NCBI GenBank assembly: GCA_011317545.1
Contig: WUJK01000003.1
Location: forward strand, 2,728,001-2,792,000
Origin: Coniella vitis
Taxonomy: Eukaryota > Ascomycota > Sordariomycetes > Diaporthales > Schizoparmaceae
Reading direction: 5' to 3'
Length of the DNA stretch: 64,000 bases
The notes under the pieces are model-generated. The model searched no databases. It saw nothing but the letters and a program-made list of their open reading frames with translations, and was not told the DNA's origin. Positions within the stretch are counted from its first letter, which is position 1, and every line of letters begins with the position of its first letter. Positions 53,988 through 64,000 of the stretch are shown here, one piece after another. Both the position numbers and the translations under genes were made by a program.

Positions 53988-56900
53988 TACATAGTACATG
54001 GAGGGCGCCGACTCATGTCGGTCTTTGTGCAATCACTCCCCTCTCCCCTTTTCTTGGGCCCCAGGGTGCCACCATCGACCTTCCCAGCGTCTCATAGGCT
54101 GGCCCCGATTGACCGTCCTCTCATGGTCAGCTGGATGCACAATGAAAAGGTCCGTAGGTACTACTAGTACTGGCAAGACTTTTCAACTGGTATAAGAGCG
54201 GATAATTGCGGGTGCTGCTGAGTCGGGGCGTCCTACATAACACGGAACGGCAGATCTGTATAAACTCGTCTTGAGAACCCTGCTCGGGCACCGGCCAATC
54301 CACATTGCCTTTGAGCATCCATCGTGACCAGCGGAGCAAGCACCTGACTTGGGCAGGACTGGCTCTGTGGCTTGCACCTAGAGCTGGAGCCAGGCCCCTC
54401 TGGGGACAGTGGCCCGAGGCTGGCCATCCGATGCACCTGCAGGACGAGCATGGGCGCTGATTATCATTGTCTTGCCAAGGGGGCTTGCCAAAACGTCCAG
54501 ACACAGTAGCTGCGGTCGATTCCCGGGCCGACAGGGCACTGTTGGACTCGAGCCTCACACACACGCTGGGATCTCACACTGGAATGCGGTCGACAGGCAA
54601 TTCGTGCAGGTGCCATGGCCGGCCCGCGTCCGCCAACATCCCCACGCGGGTGCATATGCGAGAGATGGACACCCGCTTCCCATTGATCGCAACATGGTAC
54701 GTTCATTTCCTTCCCGCTGCGGTCCATCGGTATGTACGGGAGGGCAGACCCGCAAATGGCAAGTCGCGATTTCGGTATGCCCAAAGCTAAATCCGCCCTA
54801 TTCTGCAGGTTGAGAGCCATCGAGTTCCACAACAGGCTGTGGCTGGAGAGGGCTCGGGAGACAGCACTGTGGCCATCGAAAAGGGAGGGCGAAAGGCGCC
54901 CACTGGAGCAAACAAATGCGTATTGCAGCAGAACCAAACAGCCCCTCAAGCAAGTAAAGGGGTCATGATCTCATCATCGTGGACACGGCGAACTGGCAGA
55001 AGGAACATCTGGCGCTGAGTGGTGCTGCTGGTAGGCATGACCATGACCATGACCGCTCCAGCACGGCATGTCGGCCCAGCCACCAGCGCCCCCAAAACCA
55101 ATGGCAACAATGACGACAAATTTTCCGTGCCTCACCTTGATTCGAGGCTCACCGACAATTTGACTGAATCGAAAAAACGGGCAACTCCGCCGATCCGCCG
55201 TGATACTAAAGAGGGGTGTGAGACTTTGTACTCGCCTCTTTGGCAAACATTCTGGGCTGTTCAGGCCATACATAGTATCAGCCCGAACCCACGGGAAGCT
55301 TGTCTCGGGCTTGCGCCGCAGCACACGTTTCCTTGTTTCGGTCGGCCACATGGAGGCGTCAATTGCGGTCAGTCTCAAAGACAAGGGCAGCGGAACCCCG
55401 TCTCGGCCCCATCTTGTACACATGACGCATATTTCCTTCTGAGCAACGGGACAAGAAGAAGGGAGAGCGGGCAAAATGGTCCTTCGCCGTGCACGTCCAA
55501 CGAGCTAATAAACGATGAATCTTGTTGATGAGCAAAACTCCGCACACACGATCGCCAGTCTCCATGTCTTGGTGGGGACCGGTGAAGATTCCCACGAACG
55601 CTCGATTCTGTGTCCCACTCGGCCGAATACTCTGTGCCATGTACTACTGTGTCTGTATTTGTACATAGTACTATTATGTATGCAGTGGGTGACCTCTTTG
55701 CGCTAAAGCCACCCCTCCTTGCCTCAATCCAAGGTGGGCCGGAGGGGGGCATCGACGGCTCCGCCAGAGCACGGGTCTTTGACGGCCTATCGCCACACTT
55801 TGACACGAACAAGTGGTAACAGGGAATAACTCGGTGCCATACTTGATTTTGCGCCAAATTTTTTACTGGCCCATTGTGAGGCCTCTCAAATATCGAGCAA
55901 GCTAATAGTGCGTGCCAGTGTCTGGTGAGAAGAGGTGCTATGGGGCTTCTCAAGATTTTGCTCATGGCTCTCAGACACTTCACTGCTCTTTCATGGTGCC
56001 GTCTGGCAGAGTGTCTTTTATGAGCACCCACCCGTTCCGAGGTCGCTGGCCGAATCAAGCAGCGTGGACGGGGGATTGGTATACACTGCGCTAATCAAAC
56101 AAAGTGGCCAGGGAATTGGTTATTGAGAGCTCAGATCCAGACCACCAGGGTTCTCAACAGTGTAGCCCTCGCAGGATTGGCCAGTTGGGCACCCTCACGC
56201 CAGGCCATGTGAGGACGGTCGGAAATGATATCTTACTACTGATACATAGTACAATCCGGACGGGCGAGCTGGGAGATAGGTGATGGATCCCAACCGGGAT
56301 TTGGGTCAGATGATCGAAACCTCGTCAGAACCTTGGTGAATGGCATTGTGCCAGCTTGCAATTGGTTCCTCTGCTGGAAAACTCTGCAGTAAAGGTGACT
56401 CGACCATGTCCTGTGGGCCTCTGCTGCCAGACGGCCCGACGACAAGCAGCAGTGGCTGTTGCACAGGCATGGCCGTGGCCATGCAGGAACTGGACATGTG
56501 GCGTTGACGATATTGTTTGTGACCGTCTTGGGAGAGAGACTGTCTTGGACTGCAGACAACGACCACTCATCTGCTGGGTGCGACCCCCCTGCGAGACAAG
56601 CATATCGTGAAGAAAAGGAAATCCGGGGATGCAAGCAAGGTCACCAAAAGGTCAGTTATCTATCGGGCCTTTCTGAGTTTCCGTGTCATGACTAAGCCAA
56701 AGTGAGCAAGGTATGACCCGGCGCGTCTCGCGCTACTGTACTCATGCCGTTGAACCCTTTTCCACGAGGAAGGAGCTGACCGTTGACTAGTTGCTGCTGG
56801 ACTGACAGCTCGCAGCTGCCTGGTTGCCAGGGCTGGCCAATACTCGACAGAGGTTGTGCTTGACAGGTCTGGCAGCATGAAGTGGGCACCACGCTGGGGA

Positions 56901-59900
56901 TGCGGTCTGTCAGAAACTCACGTGAACCAGCCTCGGTGCGTGCTCTGTGAACGTATGTGTCCTTTGTGCCGCTGTTGCTATCGTTACATTCGGCACACTC
57001 AGCAGGCCGGCTGCCATCGCTCGAATGGATACTCACCAAGCACACCGTAATCATCTGGTCGACCTTTTTTTGCGGTGTGACGTTGAGGTAGTGCTTTGTT
57101 TTCTGTGAGACTTTTTGTCTCACTCTCCCGGCTCATGAGTCAGCCTATCCAGCCTCCAGACAAGTTGCCGTTCGGCAAAGCCAGCAAGGTAGTCGGTTCA
57201 GCAAGTTCAGAAGTGCCAACATCGTGTTGACTGGCGTCGGCTAATAGCGCTAGCGCATAGTAGTATTGCAGCGCGGCAATGAGCTTCACGACAGCGGCGC
57301 CTGCTGTTGGTGATGGATTCTCGGTGACCGGTACCTGACTGACGCTCGGCTCTCTGTAAACGCGGCCCAGCGAGCTGCGATTGCAGAGTATGACGCCGAT
57401 TGCTTGTGAAATCTGACGGCACCGGCACGGACCAAAATAGCCTTCGCGGGTAATGCGCAGAACAGGGTTGCATCGAGGGTTCAATAGTACACATGCAAGC
57501 GCTCAAGGTGGGCGGGGTCAAGGTCTGGGAGGTGCAGATGCTGAGCAATGGCCGACATGCCGTGCCATATTTAGCACTTCTTCCGACTGTCTGTTTGTAA
57601 AGGTCCCATATAGGGCAGGTGCAGAGGTCGTAGACGCTTTGCTTCTTAGCGCGCATCTTGCTTTTTTGCTCTCTGTGTACGGCAGGTACATTGACAGAGT
57701 CCTGAGTATCCATGTACCCGCTACTACTACTATCCATGCACTGCACTTGGTTGTTGTATAAGTCAGGCCGAAAAGGCCGACTATTAACAGTATGTTGTGC
57801 AAGTGGTTCTTAATTCGTGGCGGTCATTTCTTGTATATGAGAAACAATGATCAGAATTTGATTATGGATGCGTTCGTCGTGGTCTACTGGACAATTACTT
57901 TTGCCCAGGAGATTGATGTTTTCGTCTACGTACACGTCGTCCCCGATATGTGTCCATACATTATCATACCCAGGCAGTCAGGGCCAGTCTAAATTGTAGA
58001 TAGTTTAATAGTACACTCGGTACATAGTATGATCTGCATGATGGGACAAGTACTTGAACTTCTGCAACAGGGATACTGCCCGCGAAGCCACGGGGAGGAC
58101 CCGAGACCAGGAAGTACCGGTACAGTTTTAGACCTGGCGTCAAAACCAGAGAAGATGGCTTGATCCCCGGTCCCTGCCTAGTGCTCTTATCCCAGCAAGT
58201 TTTCTTCCCGTCTGTCAGGCATGTCTATGCTTCTATTGGCTCCCGCTAGCGTTACACCGCTTCCTCCCGCTCTCTACTAATGCACGGCCCCACCTTGGTC
58301 ACTTCAACGCCATCGAATCATTCAACAACTAACAACTCCCGACGCTGGCTGGCTGGCTGGCTATCAGGCATCCTGGACGAAGGACAAATTGCAACGTCAA
58401 CCACGCCCTTGCGAGACGACTGTCTGGCTGACTGTACAGAGCATACTTTTGCCTCCCTGGACCTGCAGCGTGGCTGCTTTGTCATTTCTTTTCCCTCTTT
58501 TGCAGTGTCACGTTGTGGGTTGCATTTGCATTTCCCCTCTGACCATGGCAACGCAAAGACACTGCATGGCCGTGGTGAAAGCGGAAGCGAGGGCCATCTC
58601 ACCGTCTCTATGGGCCCATGATCAAAGCAAAATGTCTTTTTTTGCGAAATTATGTGCAGCAGAACAAAAGACGTTGAACAGCATGCTTCTCCGTTGCACT
58701 CGTCATACGCAGCCTTGGAGAGCAAGGACCGTTTCGTTCGTGTGAATGGAGCCGTTGGCATGTGGTTTTCCTAGACTTTTTTTTTTGCGAGGCTGCACCA
58801 AGTGAGGAGACGATTCTCACTCCGCACCAGGCAAGGGGCGGGCAGATCGCCTTGGGCTACGAAATGTATACTATGTGCACCAAAGCCCTATCTCTCGCTC
58901 GGTCATACTTTTGGTATAGCGCAGACCCTCCTACACTTTTACGTATACAGAGTTTGCCGAGAGACTCATTGCATCTTTGAGGGAAGCGACGAGTCGCTGA
59001 AGACCAAGTGGCTGCGCTTTCTCAAGAGGAAGATTCAAGTTCATAGGACATTCGTCAACCAAATTGACACGATGGGAAATGATGCCTCGGCAAGGATGAT
59101 TAATCCACCAAACGCAATCCCTCGATGAAAATCTAACCAGTCGTTCAGCCAAGATGAGGCAAATCACACTGTGAGCTCATCACCAACGAGATCCTGCCTC
59201 GAACAGCACAGCAGATGCGTGGCCTGCCCGCCTGCCTGTCTCTCTGCGCCGTGCATACATAGTACGCAGATGGCAGGCATTCCAGCCTGAGTGGATACAA
59301 CCATGCCATGTACTGCCGCCCGTACATGCATACACAGCAGTTGGGTGCTGGTATTGGATCCTTTCTCCGTGCGTCGTACCAAGCACTCTTTTCTTGGAGG
59401 GGTGGTAGATGAAGCCATGCAACGGCAGCTGCGCGAAGCCCAACAGAGTACCCAAGCAATCCCCAGGAAAAGGTGGCATCAGCGTTCTGGGTTGTAATGC
59501 TGTGCACGTCTTTGCGTATGGTTACGTCGTTGAGCCTTCCACGACACCTTGTTTCCGCCAAGTCTTGCTGAACTCTTTTGGTGCAAGGCCTGGCTAATGC
59601 AGACCCATAATCACCATTTCATGGCTTTTCGGGTGTCTCCCGCGTGCCGTCTCTACTGCCATCGCTACTATGTATGCACATCGCCATCCGGCTATTGACT
59701 TCCGGCTAATCGCCGCAACCTGTCGATGCATTCCTGCCAGCTACTCATGACATCCAATTACTGTGCATTGCACTCGTCGGATCCAAAGGGGCCCCCGAAG
59801 CTGATATGCTGTGGATATTCCGGTCTCGCCCCTATAGATTTGACTTTTCTAGGCGAGACCAGCAGCCGGCCCCTGGTTGGGGATCTTGGCTTGCTACTAT

Positions 59901-60415
59901 GTAGCTACCAAGAATGGACAGAGCTATCAATTGTCCTGCATGTCGACTGCATGCTGGGTGGATGGTCGCGTCAATAGCTCTGCGACCTGCCGTCCCTTTG
60001 GTCAGGGGCTGGTACGACGGTACCACTGCACTTTGTCGGATGGAGAGGTCGCTCAGCAGCGTAACTAAGTACTTAGTAATGCACTACAATCACGGCAGGT
60101 CGAAGGCCAGCAGTGGGTGGCATGGAGACCCCAGCGTCGATAAGCCTACCAGAGCTCAACAATGGCCTTTGTGTGGGTTGGGTTGCATGCTGGCTTCCTC
60201 CTCCGAATGAGCCCTCCACACGCCCGTTTATTGGTACCAATAAGCGCAGGCTCGAAGCCCATTGTGGTCACAGTCCCTCTTGAAGTGCCTGTCCACCAAT
60301 CATAGAGCGGGAAGTTACAAGGCTTCGGCTTCAACAAGGCGCTCTCTCTGTCCGACAAGTGCCCGTCAGTGGGTCGCTTGTCTGTGTTGGACGGGTCATT
60401 ACATAGTACATAGTA
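53988..60415. repeat. Cluster of TACATAGTA/TACTATGTA motifs (10 copies)
   Basis: Perfect copies start at 53988, 55269, 55662, 56243, 58021, 59256, 59666, 59895, 60400 and 60407. The last two overlap by two bases. Confidence 0.75.
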
Positions 60416-60436
60416 CTATCAATGTACCATGCACAC

Positions 60437-60464
60437 ATGCACACGCGCACACACACACACACAC
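60437..60464. repeat. CA dinucleotide-rich repeat
   Basis: A tract of CACACG/CA units ending in a run of CA. Non-coding. Confidence 0.8.
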
Positions 60465-61481
60465 AGAGAGAGGGCATCCAGCTTTTGCGCTTGTCCTCTT
60501 TGGGCCCTTTCCCCCCCACACCATCATTCTCTGCTGCTGCTGTTGGCAGTTCCAAAATTAGAACACAAATAGACTGGGCGACTGGGGCGGATCGAGCAGC
60601 CAGCTGGCTCGAGGCCTGGAGAGCGGCCACGATATAAGGCTTTTGATCCATCCAATGTCTTGCCTGTGTGATGGGTTCTTTTTGATATTCTTTCTCTAAC
60701 CATCCAAGTGTCCAGGGTTGTTCGTTTCCGGTGTCGTCTAGTCGGAGTCGTTGTCTCTTCTTTTTAATTTACCTCTCTTACATCCGTGGCCCGTCGATAC
60801 ACGACTGTCGCTTCCAGACAGCTCTTTTGCATCCCACGCCTTATCAACCTCAACCACAAAAACCAATTAATACAGCAAGCTGGCCTTGCTCTTTTGAACC
60901 CGGTCACCAAAGTCATTTCGCGAGCGGACGAAAAGCACCGGCAGTATCGTAATCTTATTAGTCTTGTTTGGGCCGCAACTTGGGACGAGAACAGACTGGG
61001 GACTGCTGAACCGACAGTGCAACCTCAGCCCAGAGCGAGAAATTGGCCCAGGACGCCAGTTCGTCGAGCGTTGCGTTGAGAGGCGAAGAGCGAGTAGGGG
61101 CAGAAAAATTCATCCCAGCTGAAGAGGGCTTCTGGACCCCGACCCGGCCTTGACCTGGTGCTGGAAAAAGACCCCTGCTTCAGTGGCACCCTCGTTCCAG
61201 CACAGCAGGTCCATTGTTCACTGGGATCTACTGGGATACAGCGCCTTTCGCCCACCCCTCCCCCCACCCAGGCTCTTTCAGCGCCCACACCCCTCTCCAC
61301 TCTGCTGCCTACCACCCAGTTGACCACCCGCCACCCTCGACCAACCACCCCCCCACCCTTGCTCACAGCAACCCGAGCCAGGGCTTCATCAACCGGGCAT
61401 TTCCCTGCACCTTTTCTGTCGAGTGTGCAGGCAGGTACCCCCTCGTACATTCACCAGGCTGGAATAGGACTGAGGATACAA

Positions 61482-63842
61482 ATGTCAAGTCTACCCCCCA
61501 ACCGCCATCACAACCACCACCATCACCACCAGAGCGACCTCATGAGAGCCTCGCAAGTCAACATGGCCGTCGCTCAGCCAGCAAAGGCCAAGCCGGCCCC
61601 AAAGACTTCCACAAATGCCGCCTCCAAGCAAAAGACGCAGATGCACCGTCGCTCCAGAACAGGTTCGTGAGACCGTCGTCCTTTTTATTTCATGTCGCTT
61701 TTTTGTTGGTGACGGTGTTGCTCTTTTCAATGGCTTTCTGCTTGTAGTTCTGTTTCTTGCCATGTTCTGACCTCGATGCATTATCGATGGGCCCGGCGTC
61801 AATTCCCTCTCACGGCATTTGCTAACCTTAGTCTTCGCAACACGTTAGGATGCTACACTTGCAGACTGCGACGAAAGAAGTGCGACGAAGGCACACCCAT
61901 GTGCAGCGCGTGCAAGCACCTCGGCCTCGTCTGTGAATACAAGCGCCCCGTATGGTGGAGCAACAACGACGCGCGCAGAAAGCACAAGGACGACATCAAG
62001 ATGATCATCAAGCGCAAGAAACTGTCCGAAAAGGCATCGCACTCTCACTCGCACTCGCATGCCCACTCCATCCAGACCGCGTCGATGCCCTCACCGCCAG
62101 GCCTGTCTCACTCGCTGCCGACCTCGGCCACCTTCTCCGACCCGCTCGATCGCACAAGGTCTCAGTCCGTCGACTCGCAATACTCTTTCAACTTCAACAA
62201 CCCTCCCGCCGTCACCGAGGGTTTCCCATATGGTGCGCAAATACACCCCGACTTTATGTTTAACGGCATACCGTCCTACACACCGTATGAGATCGACGTC
62301 AAGACGGAAAGGCAGATGTTTGTGGACGATGTCCCCACCCTGCGCGAATCTACAACCTCGACCTTTAGCACCTACACAGCTCCACCGCCAGCAGGCACTC
62401 TACTGTCCTCGTCGTTCCCCATTGAGGGCGGCGAGTGGACGGAGCAGACGTACACGGAGCGGCGCGAGTCGCTGAGCGAGGAGGCCCTCAACTGCAACTT
62501 CTTTGACTTTGCCCACGGGCCCTCGGCTGACTCGAGGCAAGTTGTTATTGAGCTGGACGAGGGTGACCAGCGATTGTTGGATCATTTCATTCAGTTCGTG
62601 CTGCCCACCATCTTCCCCATCTTGGAGACGAACCAACACGGTTCTGTCGGCTCCGATCTCATCCTGCCCGCATTGCAGAGCAACAAGGGCTATCTGCACT
62701 GTTGTCTCAGCATCGCAGCGCAACACTACAAGGCTATGATTGTGGCTCAGGGGGGCGAGCTCGACAACGACTTGATGTCACAAGTCGACGGCGACATCAT
62801 GCGTCACCGTTACTCGACCATTTCCTCCTTGTGCGATGCTCTCAACCGTGATGAAGACCACCAGCAGATTCTGGATGCTGCTCTTGGCCTCATCTTCTTC
62901 CAATGCTGTGTGGGCCGCTTCGATGATGCGCTGCCCGACATCGCATGGCACCAGCACTTTCAGGCTGCCATTTCACTCGTACAGAAGTTAGACCTCCCAC
63001 ATCTCGTCTCGGATGAGCACCATCCCCTCATCCAGACTCCCTTTAACATGACGCTCACCTCGTGGATCGACATTCTGGGTGCAACAATGATGGGCCGCGC
63101 CCCAACCTTTGCACACACATACCGTGAGAAGCATCTCTCACAGGTCAACCACTCGCTTGGCCTGCGTGAACTCATGGGATGTGAGGACCGTGTCATGTAC
63201 CTCATTAGTGAGATTGCCTGCCTTGAAGCTCTTAAGCGCGATGGCATGGACGACATTACTCTTTGCCAGCACGTGCACGTTCTTGGCGATCAGATTGGCT
63301 TGACAGAGATGGGCGAAACGGGCCCCAAAATTCCCTTCAATGCGAACGGAACTTTGAGCCCCAAGCAGCTGTCCAAGAACATTACCCAGGCCTTCCGCCT
63401 GACTGCACGCATTTACCTGTGCAGCCTTGTGCCTGGCTTCTCCCCTTCACAGCCCTCGTGCATTGATCTTGTCCAACGCCTCACCACGGTCCTCCAGCAC
63501 ATCCCGTCGGGTCCAGGCGGCTTTGACCGCTGCCTGGTGTGGGTGTACCTGCTGGGCGGTTCTATGAGCGGAGTGGGCTCAAGCTTCCGCACCTTTTTCG
63601 AGGACCGCGTGTCGCAGTTGGGCGAACAAGCCGACTACGGCTCCTTTGGCCGCGTTGCCTCCCTCCTCCGCGAGGTCTGGGCGCGCAACGACGGACTCGT
63701 TTGCTCTCCGAGCAGCGCCACGAGCGCGGCAGCGGGCATCAAGCCCGACGCTGAGTCTGTGCAGCAGCAAGAGGGACAGCAGCAGTACGTCCCCTGGCGG
63801 GATGTGATGCAGATGAAGGGCTGGGACTTCCTACTCATCTAG
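61482..63842 (+). CDS. Zn(II)2Cys6 fungal transcription factor
   Basis: Exons 61482-61662 and 61849-63842 (intron 186 nt, phase 1, donor GTTCGT, acceptor GTTAG, likely branch GCTAACC) give 724 aa. The zinc cluster is complete: Cys62, 65, 72, 79, 82 and 89, spaced C-x2-C-x6-C-x6-C-x2-C-x6-C, followed by the RPVWWSNNDARRKHKDDIK segment. That RP-x-WW segment after the cluster is typical of regulators carrying the fungal-specific domain 2 (PF11951), which I place at about 290-690. The first exon has a His-rich stretch, and a His-Ser repeat lies near residue 125. The intron splits the zinc cluster codon just before Cys62. Target genes are unknown. A start further upstream in the same open frame cannot be excluded but would add Pro/Thr-rich residues of leader type. 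Confidence 0.9.
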
Positions 63843-64000
63843 ATGATGATTTCGCGCGCAGGAAACCCTGAGACTCTGCATCAGAACTCTGCTTTCTCTT
63901 GTGCTTGCTGTTGGCAGTCGGCCCCCACACCCCTCCCCCCCCCCAAAGGGCCGGGGGCGGTTTCCACGCCCATACCCCGATTCTTCTCGGCGTGGTACCC

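Larger units (their letters stand above)
52087..61481. other. 9.4 kb region without a supportable gene
   Basis: I examined both strands and saw only short overlapping ORFs (the longest about 230 codons at 55375-56058, minus) with no domain, no consistent splicing and no plausible starts. The region carries ten TACATAGTA/TACTATGTA copies between 53988 and 60415, a TGTG/TGCG tract at about 52970-53020, a GGCT repeat at 58344-58362 and a CA repeat at about 60437-60464. The left end holds the SAM-PH promoter; the right end holds a long leader or promoter of the Zn(II)2Cys6 regulator. Long regulatory regions are common upstream of fungal developmental regulators. Confidence 0.6.

Overview
This is a 64 kb chromosomal window from a filamentous ascomycete fungus (Pezizomycotina). 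The evidence is short GT-AG introns (about 57-233 nt) in most genes, a Zn(II)2Cys6 transcription factor, fungal housekeeping genes (UTP18, SEC20, SHR3, mitochondrial mL53, IPP1), a GPI-anchored secreted protein, an F-box protein and a phenol-hydroxylase-type flavoenzyme. I cannot fix the class or species. There is no sign of plasmid, virus or bacterial DNA. I see no convincing tRNA, rRNA or CRISPR.

Layout. 1-3.4 kb: gene-poor, with short meaningless ORFs and a cluster of a dispersed 9-bp motif. 3.4-13.9 kb: housekeeping block with a Munc13/Ync13-like C2 protein (+), inorganic pyrophosphatase (+), mitochondrial ribosomal protein mL53 (-, two exons, easily missed) and Sec20 (+). 15-26 kb: three minus-strand metabolic genes, namely an FAD phenol-2-monooxygenase-like enzyme, a membrane-anchored short-chain dehydrogenase and a bifunctional pseudouridine-5'-phosphate glycosidase/pseudouridine kinase. 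26.9-34.4 kb: a GPI-anchored glycoprotein (+), UTP18 (+), a small fungal protein (-) and an eight-exon PIF1-family helicase (+). 34.4-39.2 kb: non-coding apart from one small polyQ ORF behind a good TATA box. 39.2-52.1 kb: a 1,384-aa tail-anchored orphan (+), an F-box protein (-), the ER chaperone Shr3 (+) and a SAM-PH protein (-). 52.1-61.5 kb: 9.4 kb with no supportable gene. 61.5-63.8 kb: a Zn(II)2Cys6 regulator (+).

Functional links. Sec20 (Golgi-to-ER retrieval), Shr3 (ER exit of amino-acid permeases) and the Munc13-like protein (exocytosis/endocytosis) all serve membrane traffic. UTP18 and mL53 serve ribosome production in nucleolus and mitochondrion. Pyrophosphatase and the pseudouridine enzyme both carry possible mitochondrial presequences. 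No convincing biosynthetic cluster is present.

The strongest unexplained signal is the 9-mer TACATAGTA/TACTATGTA. I count 23 perfect copies by eye, about 0.5 expected by chance, all between genes and concentrated in the three largest gene-poor stretches. All gene models come from reading splice sites and frames by eye. Domain calls rest on recognised motifs, without database searches.
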